Source: Methanohalophilus sp. RSK
GTDB taxonomy: Archaea > Halobacteriota > Methanosarcinia > Methanosarcinales > Methanosarcinaceae
DNA length: 64,000 bases
Direction: 5' to 3'
NCBI RefSeq assembly: GCF_003722075.1
Contig: NZ_RDSK01000012.1
Location: forward strand, 1-64,000
The stretch's first letter is position 1. Every line of letters begins with the position of its first letter. Of this stretch, positions 1-8,533 are shown piece after piece. The notes under the pieces are model-generated. The model was not told the DNA's origin. It searched no databases and worked only from the letters and a program-made list of their open reading frames with translations. Position numbers and translations under genes: made by a program.

Positions 1-259
1 CGGATGATTCAGGCATATCGTCTTTAAGTTCGTCCACACCGGCCTGCATGGCTTCTGCAGCCATCATAACATGTGGAAGGAATAATTTACCCCTTTCAAA
101 AAGGGTACCGACTTCATTCATACCTGCTGCAAGACCATTCTCAATGATGTCGGGAGCCTCGAGTTCACCACGGGCTTTTTCGACAGCAGCAAGAACCTGG
201 TCCTTCTTGCAACTTACAATAGCGTCAGACAATTCTTTGTATAATTCTTCTTTTGTCGT
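1..259 (-). CDS. mtbC: Dimethylamine corrinoid protein MtbC, N-terminal part (cut by window edge)
   Basis: Corrinoid protein that accepts the methyl group from dimethylamine methyltransferase and passes it to the coenzyme M methyltransferase. Only about 86 N-terminal residues are in the window. They cover the helical cap domain with the LFERGKLFLPHVMMAAEAM stretch typical of MtbC. No ATG, GTG or TTG lies in frame near the ribosome site. The best candidate start is ACG at 259-257, 8 nt after GGAGG, giving a protein beginning TKEELYKEL. It is the last gene seen in the mttB-mttC-permease operon, or it has its own promoter, since TATA-like sequence lies at about 370-385 on the minus strand. Identity is firm; the start is not. 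Confidence 0.85.
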
Positions 260-280
260 TGTTACAACCTCCTTAAAAAG

Positions 281-301
281 TTCTATAGTGGAACTATAGA
301 A
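281..301 (-). promoter_or_regulatory. Perfect inverted repeat just before the mtbC ribosome site
   Basis: Nine-base arms (TTCTATAGT and ACTATAGAA) with a 3-nt centre. It lies directly upstream of AAGGAGG at 268-274, in the 5' leader of mtbC. It could be a protein-binding operator or an RNA hairpin affecting translation. A second, weaker inverted repeat (TTGGCA and TGCCAA arms) lies at about 326-351. The repeat is visible; its role is inferred. Confidence 0.5.
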
Positions 302-394
302 AAAACACAATCAGCGATGGATATTGGCATGTGAACACCCACCTGCCAACTCCATCAACTGCTTAATATCTATATATATTTTACGTTTTAAAGT

Positions 395-532
395 TTAGAA
401 TTTAGATACCCAGGTCCTTGCCTGCCAGAGTGCCAGAAAGGCAATAACCAGTACAACTAACATCCACACATATTCCCCTGCAGGGACATGTGAAGAGCCA
501 AAGAATGCTGTATATGCTTCCATTTGTGTCAT
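395..532 (-). CDS. Small single-span membrane protein in the methylamine operon
   Basis: A 45-residue open frame with ATG at 532, preceded by a strong GGAGG site at a good distance. Residues 21-37 form one hydrophobic span (WMLVVLVIAFLALW), with a short polar N-terminus and a basic C-terminal tail (QARTWVSKF). It lies between the permease and winged-helix-like genes on one side and mtbC on the other, on the same strand and with short gaps, so it is probably cotranscribed. The position suggests an accessory subunit of the methylamine permease, but no family is recognised. It could also be a chance frame, though the ribosome site, span and spacing argue against that. Confidence 0.65.
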   Translation of the reverse strand: MTQMEAYTAFFGSSHVPAGEYVWMLVVLVIAFLALWQARTWVSKF

Positions 533-545
533 TTACAAAGCCTCC

Positions 546-839
546 TTAGATTGCGTACATACATGCATCGGAAAGTCTGGCTTTTCCATCTTCAGTGATT
601 ACATACTTGTGCAGAAGGAATCCCTTCTTGTAAGCACCTTCATCGTCGACCTTAAGATCGACTTCCTTGATGAAACCTATTGCTGCGAGTTCAATCAGGT
701 CCATGTTCAGAGTGTCACGAGCAAAGTCACCCTGCATACCATAATCCTGCATTGCCTGCTTGATGGCCTCATAATTCCAGTATTCATTGCCATCCTGCAT
801 AATTTCCATCAATCTAATCTTTCTTGGTAAGTTAGACAT
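546..839 (-). CDS. Small winged-helix-like protein of unknown function
   Basis: 97 residues, starting at an ATG with AGGAGG about 9 nt upstream. The protein is soluble and has helix-turn-helix-like character. A first helix follows MEIMQDGNEYWNYEAI, and the stretch TLNMDLIELAAIGFIKEVDLKVDDEG followed by VITEDGKARLSD reads like the last helix and wing of a small winged-helix domain. It lies 16 nt from the permease gene and 13 nt from the 45-residue membrane protein, in the methylamine operon. A regulatory or adaptor role is possible, but I do not recognise a named family. Confidence 0.6.
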   Translation of the reverse strand: MSNLPRKIRLMEIMQDGNEYWNYEAIKQAMQDYGMQGDFARDTLNMDLIELAAIGFIKEVDLKVDDEGAYKKGFLLHKYVITEDGKARLSDACMYAI

Positions 840-855
840 TCTTGCTACCTCCTGA

Positions 856-1899
856 TCACCTAAGTGTTTCGAGTTCCAGACTCTCTTCGGAGAACATTAT
901 GAAGCTACCAGCAATACAGAGAGCACCACCAACCAGCACAGTCCACTGTGGTACGTCACCGAAGAACAAAATGGTGGAAATCACAGCAAACATACCGTAG
1001 AGGTTTGCAATACCCTGACCACGTCCTACACCGATAAGTGGGAAGGATTTGTACCAGGAAACATAACAGAATCCGAAAGTGATTCCTGCAAATATGAACA
1101 TGAGTATTGTCAGAGGCTGGAATACCTGGAATGCATATGTGAAGACCGGGTAACCCATGATTGCGAGCAATGGCAGCGCAATGATTATCCAGATGGCAAG
1201 TTCAGAGATGAAACGCAGATGAAGTCCGACATCGGCATTTGCAACGTCAAGACCCTTATCGGCAACAGCACCTTCAATACCCCATCCTGTTGCAGCCATA
1301 AGGCCACCAACACATCCTATCCAGCCAACACTACCGGCCTGGAGTTCGGAAATCACACCGCCACCAAAGATGGTAATACCACCGGCGATGATAACAATAA
1401 TACCCATTGCTGCCCTCTTACTGATCTTCTCCCCATGCCATACATTGGCAAGTGCGGAACCAACAACAGGATAAAGCAATGCTGCAACCGCTGCGAAAGC
1501 TCCTCCGACAAATCCCATTGCCATAAAGGAACCAAGAATTGCAACCGGTCCGCCAAATACAGATGCAAATAAGAACCACTTGGAACAGGGCTGGAATGAC
1601 TTGGCTGTCCTTACCATTTCACCATAGTTACCAAGCACACCATTCCATACGAACAGTGCAAGTACAACTGTCACAGCATTTAGTGCAGTAATCAATACTG
1701 CAGTAACTAACAATGCCATACTGTCGCCGCTTGTTGATGCGACTTCAGTGTACATTTCTACGAAGGGTGCAAGACCCCATACGACGGTACCTGGTATATA
1801 CCAGATACCCCAAAGTACAGCACAGAAAAGTGCCCACATATATCCATTGCGGATACGTCTTCCATGTTCTGCTTGTCTTAATGCTTGTAGATCTACCAA
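856..1899 (-). CDS. mttP: Methylamine permease of the MttP type
   Basis: Integral membrane protein of 347 residues with about ten hydrophobic spans, resembling the drug/metabolite-transporter fold. It lies directly downstream of mttC in the order known from Methanosarcina, where the gene is called mttP and is thought to import trimethylamine. The start is TTG at 1899, with GGAGGAG 5 nt before it. Two repeat-like halves each contain a Gly-rich span (for example GGGVISELQAGSVGWIG near the middle). The substrate is inferred from operon position only; dimethylamine is also possible. Confidence 0.8.
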   Translation of the reverse strand: MVDLQALRQAEHGRRIRNGYMWALFCAVLWGIWYIPGTVVWGLAPFVEMYTEVASTSGDSMALLVTAVLITALNAVTVVLALFVWNGVLGNYGEMVRTAKSFQPCSKWFLFASVFGGPVAILGSFMAMGFVGGAFAAVAALLYPVVGSALANVWHGEKISKRAAMGIIVIIAGGITIFGGGVISELQAGSVGWIGCVGGLMAATGWGIEGAVADKGLDVANADVGLHLRFISELAIWIIIALPLLAIMGYPVFTYAFQVFQPLTILMFIFAGITFGFCYVSWYKSFPLIGVGRGQGIANLYGMFAVISTILFFGDVPQWTVLVGGALCIAGSFIMFSEESLELETLR

Positions 1900-1978
1900 A
1901 CAAACTCCTCCAGTTCATTTACAAATATTTATAGTTGATATGGCAAATATATATAGATATTAGAGAGGTTATAAATTT

Positions 1979-2004
1979 GTGGGTGTATTAAACAACACAC
2001 CCAC
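1979..2004 (-). promoter_or_regulatory. Stem-loop between mttC and the permease gene
   Basis: Eight-base arms (GTGGGTGT and ACACCCAC) around a 10-nt loop, followed on the minus strand by an AT-rich stretch. It sits in the 119-nt gap after mttC. It may be an RNA-processing or partial-termination signal that sets a higher mttBC level than permease level. Only the hairpin is directly visible. Confidence 0.5.
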
Positions 2005-2018
2005 GCACATCAACGGAA

Positions 2019-2669
2019 TTATTCCATTGCTGCCTTACATTTGGTGACTGCGTCAGCTGCGTTCTCGGCGTAGATGTCTGCACCGATCTTGTTTGCCCAA
2101 TCCTGAGTAACAGGTGCTCCACCGACCATTGTCTTGACGCCGTCACGTAAACCAGCTTCCTTGAGCTGTTCTTCTATCTGAGTCTGAAGGACCATTGTGG
2201 TGGTCATCAGGGCAGAAGAACCAATGATATCTGGTTTATTTTCTTTTACAGCGGTGACGTAGTCAGCTATTGGTATATCTCTTCCGAGATTGATTACATT
2301 GAAACCAGCGATCTTGAGCATGGTTGCAACGATATCCTTACCGATGGTGTGAATGTCACCTTCGATGGTACCGATTGCGATTGTACCTTTGTCTTCGGAT
2401 TTTGCGCCGAGTTTCTCAAGTTCGGGGGTCAGAACTTCAACACCTGCACTCATTGCTTCGGATGCAGCAATGACGTGGGGAAGGAAAAGAGTACCCTGCT
2501 CGAACTGGTCACCGATTTCGTTCATTCCGGCTGTGAAGCCTTCCTGAATGAGTGCGACCGGATCAAGTCCTGCGGAGATACATTCTTCTGCAACTTCTAC
2601 AACTGCTTCGTCATCAAAATCCATGACTGCAGCTTTTCCTTTTTCTTGTAACTCTTCCTGTGTAGCCAT
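2019..2669 (-). CDS. mttC: Trimethylamine corrinoid protein MttC
   Basis: 216 residues. It carries the corrinoid that MttB methylates with trimethylamine and that MtbA demethylates to make methyl-coenzyme M. The N-terminal helical cap (about 1-90) is followed by a B12-binding Rossmann domain. The cobalt-ligand motif is visible as EGDIHTIGKDIV (DxHxxG form), and GGAPVTQDWANKIGAD lies near the C-terminus. It is 34 nt downstream of mttB on the same strand. The N-terminal wording (FTAGMNEIGDQFEQG, LFLPHVIAASEAM) separates it from the MtbC-type gene at the window edge. Confidence 0.95.
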   Translation of the reverse strand: MATQEELQEKGKAAVMDFDDEAVVEVAEECISAGLDPVALIQEGFTAGMNEIGDQFEQGTLFLPHVIAASEAMSAGVEVLTPELEKLGAKSEDKGTIAIGTIEGDIHTIGKDIVATMLKIAGFNVINLGRDIPIADYVTAVKENKPDIIGSSALMTTTMVLQTQIEEQLKEAGLRDGVKTMVGGAPVTQDWANKIGADIYAENAADAVTKCKAAME

Positions 2670-2703
2670 TTTTATTCTCCTAAAAATTTAAATTGAAACT
2701 AAA

Positions 2704-4194
2704 TTACATTGCGTTCCTGACGTCTTCGTCTGCCCTGTCCATGACAGCCTTCATGTCTTTCATGAGGTCAGCATCTACAGGTGTAACTTCATGGTTCTTC
2801 ATGACGTCAACTACCTTTTCGTGAGCAACGGTTGCAATCTCTTTGGAACCTGCTGCTTCCCAGTCACCGAACATGTCCCTGTTGATGACTTTTGGATCAG
2901 ATACTCTGTCGATATAGTTCCTTGTCTGCTTGTGTGCAAGGAAGTTATTACCAATTCCTACCTTCTGGATGGATTCTACACCAAGGGTCAGTTCGTCAAC
3001 AGGAATTCCCCTCATTGCGGACTTGGTCATCTCGATCATGTCATTGTCGAATACGAGCTGCTCAAGAGAGAAGGTCATACCGAGTTCAAGCATACCTGCA
3101 CCATAAAGGGTGTTACATCCGGCAAATGCAGGAAGCAGGGTAGTCATTGTCTTCTCGTGACCTGCCTGGCCATCTGGGACCTTGGCATCTGCCTAGGTAC
3201 CTGCAACAAAGGACGGGAGGCCATAGAACTGTGCAAGTTTACCAACTGCCGCACTGATAAGACCAAGTTCTGGTGCACCTACTGGAGCAGTACCCCTCTT
3301 CAGGTCGAAGGTTGTGGTGGAACTACCATACCATACTGAAGTACCTGGTACTACAAGCTGTGCAAGTACGATACCTGCAAGGACCTCTGCATTGTGTGTA
3401 ACAAGGGTACCAGCACGGAATACCGGGGAAGAACCGCCGGACATAGCCATACTCAGAACATTTACAGGGATACCAAAGCGTGCACCCTTTATGATAACCT
3501 GACATGCGTTGCTGCTGAGTTCAAGAGGGCTGGTTGGGCAGAGAAGCATGGAGAAAATTGGTTTCTTACGGGCTTCTTCTTCGTCTCCACCATAGTAGGC
3601 ATGGACCATGTCTCTGTAGTACTCAACACTATCACCGACAGGGTCAATGTGGTGGTAATGCTTGGAAGTGTTGGTCAATGGTGTGAATGTTTCGTGAACA
3701 TCCTGTGCACCCTTACCTGCCCAGTCTCTGGCAGATACTGCGAGGGAGTAGTAGTCAATGTTGTCTGCCCAGTCACAGAGTTTGGCAGTGTCTGCTACAT
3801 CCTGTTCAACGGAATCGACAGTCTTGTACTTACCTGGTGCTTCATAATTGCACATCTTGACACCGGTACCAAAGCAGGTCCAGTTGACCTTACCCTTATG
3901 CTCCTGCACAGTATTGTGTTTCTTATCCCGTCCCCAGAGAGTAAACTTTGAGGGACAGTCCATAAGAGCTCTGTTTACAAGGAATTCAGGGATCTTTACG
4001 ACCTGATTCTTTTCATCGACTTCACAGCCGGCTTCCTTGAAAACCTGTCTTGCTTCAGCATCAGAAACCTGAATACCAGGGTTCATGAAACTTTCCATTG
4101 TTGCATAATGGATCTTTCTTAAGTCCTCTTCGGAGAAGAGATTAAGTTCGACACCTTCCAATGGGCGTGCGCCTGGATAGTAGTGTTCTTTCAT
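2704..4194 (-). CDS. mttB: Trimethylamine methyltransferase MttB, with an in-frame pyrrolysine (amber) codon
   Basis: Transfers a methyl group from trimethylamine to the corrinoid of MttC. The reading frame is 333 codons, then TAG at 3195-3193, then 162 more codons in the same frame before TAA, giving 496 residues with pyrrolysine at 334. Size and position match known MttB proteins of methanogens. The residues around the amber codon (FVAGT before, [14 protein letters not shown] after) follow the family and show that translation must read through. A plain gene finder would split it in two. The start ATG at 4194 has GGAGCGAAAGG upstream. It heads the operon and needs the pyl genes, which are outside this window. 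Confidence 0.97.
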
Positions 4195-4231
4195 TTCCTT
4201 TCGCTCCTATATTTATTCGATGTTTCGCGGT

Positions 4232-4249
4232 TTGGTGGATAGCCACCAA
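4232..4249 (-). promoter_or_regulatory. Hairpin in the mttB leader
   Basis: Perfect 7-bp stem (TTGGTGG with CCACCAA, 4-nt loop), about 40 nt before the mttB start and upstream of its ribosome site. It lies inside a predicted long 5' leader of roughly 245 nt. Long leaders are known for methylamine genes in Methanosarcina. A regulatory role is inferred. Confidence 0.45.
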
Positions 4250-4462
4250 CACAGGTTTACATCGGACCAGGAGATGGGTGATCCGCATCCCATGCAATTT
4301 TTTAGCCAACAAATTACGGGAAGGTAAATCCAACCCTTATTCATTGGCAAACTTACAACCTCCATAGTAAACATAACAAACTTTGCCGAATATCCGTCAA
4401 ATTTGCAGTGCTGTAAGTTCCATCTCCATTACTAGCTGTCATAATCTGATTTTTAATACGCC

Positions 4463-4473
4463 CATATATATTT
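4463..4473 (-). promoter_or_regulatory. Predicted TATA box for the mttB operon
   Basis: An AAATATATATG-like box on the minus strand. With the usual spacing of about 25 nt, transcription would begin near 4440, giving a leader of about 245 nt. No closer TATA box of similar quality is seen before mttB. Confidence 0.4.
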
Positions 4474-4833
4474 GTCGGTGAAAAACAGACTAGGGGGTCA
4501 CCATTAATTATCACAAAAGGGAAAGAATAGTAGATATTATTCGATTCAGGATCTATAAATCAACTGAAAATCAATTCTATTTGTCATCGTCCCAATGTTA
4601 TCAATGTTGAATCATCAATGATAACGGACACTGTTTATATCAAATCAATTTTGCAACAAAATTACATTACAAAAACAAGGCAATTTGCTCCAAAACCCCC
4701 AATAACACACAAGTATTATCCAACATATTAATATTGATTATAAAGACAATGTTGTTTCTAAATATCAATTTAGAGTACAATAGGAATACAGAATTATAAG
4801 TGACACAAACGGAAATTATAAATAAGAAGAAAA
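4474..4833. other. AT-rich intergenic stretch without a visible gene
   Basis: About 360 nt between the mttB promoter and the ramA terminator. I see no convincing frame, tRNA or repeat. It probably holds upstream regulatory sequence for the methylamine operon. Confidence 0.4.
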
Positions 4834-4850
4834 GCGCGCTCCACACGCGC
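4834..4850 (-). terminator. Terminator-like hairpin after ramA
   Basis: Five-base GC arms (GCGCG with CGCGC, 7-nt loop), followed on the minus strand by a pyrimidine-rich, T-rich run. It lies about 20 nt past the ramA stop codon, so it probably ends that transcript. Confidence 0.5.
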
Positions 4851-4869
4851 CTGCTAAAAAAGAGAGATA

Positions 4870-6495
4870 TCAGATTGTTTTGATATCAATGTCTATGTAA
4901 TGAATTGCGTCCACCGGACAAATTGCAACACAGCGATGGCAGGAAGTTCCAAGGCATTTTTCACTATCATAATGCACATATTTCTTACCGCCTTCTTCCA
5001 GCGCTATAATAGCATCCTCAGGGCATTCCTCCTCACACTTACGGCAAAGAATACATTCCGGAGCCTCCTCTTCTATTACGATTCCTAGATTGCTCACAAC
5101 TTCAAGGCCTTCTTTGCCTACTTCATCAATATCCTTTACAACCCTCTTTTCAATTACAGGATCCTTATAAGGCTCAGGTAATGTCGGAAGACCATACATT
5201 TCAAGCATCTGATTGTATGTTTCAATGGGCATTCCCTGAGTCCAGTAAGAAAGTTCACAAACATAGAAACTCGAAAACGTCTTGCTCTCGGCCATCATCA
5301 AATGATCGGCCTTTATTCTGTTGGCTACTTCCTTAACTTCCTCGAGACGACCTCCATCAAATACAAGCTCCCTTGCAAGTGAGATAGAAGTGTTACCAAA
5401 TTGCACGATTGATTTGGAGAAATTCGGGCAGGACCCCAGTATTCTGGCTTTATCCGCATCAATATATGCACCTGTTGCACCGGACATATACATATAATCA
5501 AGGTCTTCATATGCAAGACCTGCTTCAACAAGTAAAGTCAGGTGTGCAGCACGTATCGCACCAATAGCTTTGCCTGCTTCTTCAATATCCCTGTCATAAA
5601 TTTCCACACCATCGGCCAGGATAATTTTACCGTTGGGTAGATTTGGAAGTTTCTTGATTAATCCAGTATCCAGGGCAACCGAAATTGCCGCAATTACACC
5701 CGTACCGGTAATCCCTTTTGCAATTATGTCACTGGATTCTTTTACATCACCGTTAGTCGGATCAATCAGATGGGCTTTACGGGGAGACATATCCTCATCC
5801 AGAATAGTAATTCTCCAATAATCACCCTCAGGATTTACGTCGGATATTGCACCGGGACTTGCAAGCATACCACAGGATATACCCTGCCCCTCAATTGCAG
5901 GACCCGCAGCTGCACTGCCAGTAATAATCTTTTCCCCTATTTTCAGCGCCATTTCGGCATTTGTACCATAATCTGTTACAAGAGAAGGTTTTTCCTGCTC
6001 ATAGAAATCAGTCTTAATCATCATTGCCAGTGCATCGGCACCTATTTCATGCTTGATTGCGGGAGGGACTATGATTTCACAATTTGGAAGAGAGATTACA
6101 CCATCAAATATCTCAGAAGCATTGAAAACCCGGGCATCACGCACCACATTTTCGACACCAAGCTTCTTTTGCTTGTTTTTACCTGCATAAGCCAGATCGC
6201 GGATTTCAATGTTCTGGAAAATTGAAAGCTGTATAGGATTTCCACATATAGCAATACGTCTGATATCTGCCGGATCAACATCAAATCTTTCGATTATTTT
6301 CTTTACCGTATCCATCATTATTTCATGTGAAATATCGGGACCTACCTGAATGGAAAAATCCAGATGATCCATCACATTTCCGCCCGGCAGTGGATGGCGC
6401 ATTGTAATAGCAGTCTTTAAAACATCCTTCGTATCAAGATCGATCAATTGTGCCCGAAAGCCACTTGTTCCCAAATCTAGAGCAATACCATACAT
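4870..6495 (-). CDS. ramA: Methylamine methyltransferase corrinoid reductive activator RamA
   Basis: 541 residues. RamA uses ATP to reduce the oxidised Co(II) corrinoid of MtmC, MtbC or MttC back to Co(I). The N-terminal part has ASKHA-type ATPase features (ALDLGTSGFRAQL near the start, VTDYGTNAEMAL mid-protein). The C-terminal 60 residues carry two [4Fe-4S] motifs (CILCRKCEEECP and CLGTSCHRCVAICP). The chosen ATG at 6495 has GAGGTG just before it; the GTG inside that sequence is less likely as a start. It lies upstream of the mtt operon on the same strand, separated by its own terminator and a long gap. Confidence 0.95.
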   Translation of the reverse strand: MYGIALDLGTSGFRAQLIDLDTKDVLKTAITMRHPLPGGNVMDHLDFSIQVGPDISHEIMMDTVKKIIERFDVDPADIRRIAICGNPIQLSIFQNIEIRDLAYAGKNKQKKLGVENVVRDARVFNASEIFDGVISLPNCEIIVPPAIKHEIGADALAMMIKTDFYEQEKPSLVTDYGTNAEMALKIGEKIITGSAAAGPAIEGQGISCGMLASPGAISDVNPEGDYWRITILDEDMSPRKAHLIDPTNGDVKESSDIIAKGITGTGVIAAISVALDTGLIKKLPNLPNGKIILADGVEIYDRDIEEAGKAIGAIRAAHLTLLVEAGLAYEDLDYMYMSGATGAYIDADKARILGSCPNFSKSIVQFGNTSISLARELVFDGGRLEEVKEVANRIKADHLMMAESKTFSSFYVCELSYWTQGMPIETYNQMLEMYGLPTLPEPYKDPVIEKRVVKDIDEVGKEGLEVVSNLGIVIEEEAPECILCRKCEEECPEDAIIALEEGGKKYVHYDSEKCLGTSCHRCVAICPVDAIHYIDIDIKTI

Positions 6496-6622
6496 GTTAT
6501 ACACCTCTGTTAATGCAGAAAGTAATGTAAAGAGAAGATAAAATCCGAAGATATATAAGGTTTTGTGAAGTGATCACAAAACCACACTGTTACATAATAA
6601 TTAAATTGCTATACGCTGTAAA

Positions 6623-7207
6623 TCAGCTTTTGTTCTCAAAATCAAATCCCAGCAGGAATGTACCGCTCCCACATTCGTTCTTCTCATACATCCTTTCTTT
6701 AATGTATTCATCAGTCGGGGGTGAAGGAGAAGCCAGAATTGCATCACTAACGCCTTCAATACAGCCGACAGATTCACATTCTTTAGGTGGGAGGACAACT
6801 ACAAGCGGCTCCTTACTGCTATTGGCCTCCATAAGGACCCCCTTATCATAAATGATGATATTGCCTATTACAAGAGAATCAGCGGACTTTTCCACTTCTT
6901 CAAGCCTTTCAGCATCCTCAGTATCTTCACCTACTTTTTTATCTTTATGCTTTAAGATTACATTTGGGCCACAGGGCCATTCATAATCCATGTCCGTAAG
7001 GAAAGACACAAGTACGTCCATATCAAGTACTTTTTTCACACCCTGATTATCACCTCTACCCAGACCCATTAAAGTCATCTGATCAGCCTTTTCCTCCATT
7101 TTCCTTATGGTATCCCTGTCCTCTGAAGAAAGTAACTTTGTAGCACCTACACCTTTTACCTGACCCAGTTTTTCAAGAACCTGTTCTGTTATTTTATCTC
7201 TATCCAA
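6623..7207 (-). CDS. Conserved-looking protein of unknown function next to ramA
   Basis: About 194 residues, soluble and acidic. A basic/acidic N-terminal helical part (DRDKITEQVLEKLGQVKGVGATKL) leads to a central segment with YEWPCGPNVILKH and a C-terminal part rich in Asp and Pro with PPKECESVGCIEG. Four cysteines are spread along the chain. The start is uncertain. TTG at 7207 has GAGGG 7 nt upstream and a TATTAAAA box further up. An open frame continues to 7375 but lacks a ribosome site there and would overlap the promoter of the divergent gene. No family is recognised. The neighbourhood points to methylotrophic metabolism but does not prove it. Confidence 0.6.
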   Translation of the reverse strand: MDRDKITEQVLEKLGQVKGVGATKLLSSEDRDTIRKMEEKADQMTLMGLGRGDNQGVKKVLDMDVLVSFLTDMDYEWPCGPNVILKHKDKKVGEDTEDAERLEEVEKSADSLVIGNIIIYDKGVLMEANSSKEPLVVVLPPKECESVGCIEGVSDAILASPSPPTDEYIKERMYEKNECGSGTFLLGFDFENKS

Positions 7208-7358
7208 TTTGTATCCCTCATAAAAGAATGAATTTAATCTTTTTAATAGACTGCTAATAATCTCTTTCTTTTGGATATTTAAGGATGTCGAATTATTACC
7301 ACTGAAAACTATAGCTAGGAACATAACATAGTGGTTTTGTAAGAATCGTGCATAACTA

Positions 7359-7367
7359 TTATATAAG
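7359..7367 (+). promoter_or_regulatory. TATA box for the 7421 gene
   Basis: TTATATAAG, about 25 nt before an expected start site near 7390. AGGAGTG follows at about 7410, then the ATG at 7421. The spacing fits a standard archaeal promoter. Confidence 0.5.
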
Positions 7368-7420
7368 ACCAGCAAACATAATTATCAGATAGAAGCATCA
7401 ATCTTAACAGGAGTGAAAAT

Positions 7421-7750
7421 ATGACAGAAGTTACTGTAAACTCAAGAATCTGTGGTTACAAACATAAAATTAACGCAGAAAAAGAAGGTAAAATGATTAA
7501 CGTCGATATTGCCAGTCCCTGCAAAAAAATACAGGGAATGTCAAAGATGGAAGTACCCAGAATGGAAATTTTTGACATCCGGGACAACTACATCACCAAA
7601 AGGGCACAGGAAGCACACACATGTCCGACCTGTATCGTACCCAGTGGAGCAATTCATGCCTGCCATCTGGAATCAGGATTTATTTCCAAAACACTGGCAA
7701 AAGAATCAGGTAGCGTCAGTATCGACTTTGATGAAGAAATTGATGATTAA
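7421..7750 (+). CDS. Small cysteine-containing methanogen protein of unknown function
   Basis: 109 residues with an ATG and AGGAGTG upstream. It starts TEVTVNSRICGYKHKI and has cysteines at about 11, 34, 68, 71 and 80, including a CPTC pair and a later GAIHAC. These could bind a metal or Fe-S cluster. It resembles short conserved proteins found only in methanogens, but no function is known to me. It is 42 nt upstream of the histone gene on the same strand and may share its transcript. Confidence 0.7.
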   Translation: MTEVTVNSRICGYKHKINAEKEGKMINVDIASPCKKIQGMSKMEVPRMEIFDIRDNYITKRAQEAHTCPTCIVPSGAIHACHLESGFISKTLAKESGSVSIDFDEEIDD

Positions 7751-7792
7751 CCCAACAATACAATTATTCTCTAAAAGGAGATAAAGAATAGA

Positions 7793-8014
7793 ATGACAAT
7801 AATACCAGTTGCACCGGTTGGAAGAGTAATCAGAGAAGCAGGTGCAGAGAGAATTAGTGAAAATGCAAGTGCAGAGCTTGCCAGGATACTGGAAGAATAT
7901 GGCATAAAAATATCGAATGAAGCCATTGCTCTTGCCAGGCACGCAGGAAGGAAAACCGTTAAAGAAGAAGATATAAAAATGGCAGTTGATATTGCACGCA
8001 AGACACGTGACTAA
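7793..8014 (+). CDS. Archaeal histone
   Basis: 73 residues, one histone fold. The pattern is that of HMf-type histones: PVAPVGRVIREAGAERISENA for helix 1 and its loop, a long central helix around AELARILEEYGIKISNEAIALARHAGRKTV, then KEEDIKMAVDIARK as the last helix. It wraps DNA as homo- or hetero-oligomers. The start ATG follows AAAGGAGAT. The gene converges with the membrane protein gene downstream, with only 3 nt between the stop codons. Confidence 0.95.
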   Translation: MTIIPVAPVGRVIREAGAERISENASAELARILEEYGIKISNEAIALARHAGRKTVKEEDIKMAVDIARKTRD

Positions 8015-8017
8015 AGT

Positions 8018-8524
8018 TTAAACTATAAGATCCATAACACCAATCCCCACCAGTGTGGATATGGTAACTATAAAACCGGCAATCATGACCCCTGCCAGAA
8101 TGGCAATAAGAGCGTGTCTGAATTTTATTCCAAAAACAAAAGCTGCTGCACAGCCGGTCCATGCACCGGTAATCGGAAGCGGGATGGCCACAAACATTAC
8201 CAGTGCCATGGTCCCGTATTTTTCAAATCTCTCCGAATGGTTACGATGGGTGCGTGCAAAAAGCCACCCAAAAAACCTGTCTAAAATGTAAAAACGCCTG
8301 AGCCGGAATGAAACGGGCTCAAGAAACAATAAAAGAGGCACCACTGGAAGCATATTACCAAAAACAGCCAGAAAATATGCTTCCAGAGGGGACATATTGT
8401 ATAAACCTATAGCTATTGGAACTGCACCCCTGAGCTCGGCTACCGGCAAAGCAGCCATTACTATGGTAGCAAGCCAGGAAGGCACAGTACCCAGTAAATC
8501 GATAAGATGGTTACCAAAAAGCAT
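8018..8524 (-). CDS. Small multi-drug export family membrane protein
   Basis: 168 residues with four or five hydrophobic spans. It has features of the small multidrug exporter-like family (Pfam group often named 'putative small multi-drug export'): MAALPVAELRGAVPIAIGLYN near the N-terminus and AIPLPITGAWTGCAAAFVFGI later. Transport activity has not been shown for the family in general. It is 9 nt downstream of the RFC small-subunit gene on the same strand. Confidence 0.8.
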   Translation of the reverse strand: MLFGNHLIDLLGTVPSWLATIVMAALPVAELRGAVPIAIGLYNMSPLEAYFLAVFGNMLPVVPLLLFLEPVSFRLRRFYILDRFFGWLFARTHRNHSERFEKYGTMALVMFVAIPLPITGAWTGCAAAFVFGIKFRHALIAILAGVMIAGFIVTISTLVGIGVMDLIV

Positions 8525-8533
8525 TCAATAACC

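Noticed and set aside
48-299. Plus-strand open frame over the start of mtbC
   Set aside because: It is the antisense of a clear corrinoid-protein gene and has no family features or ribosome site.
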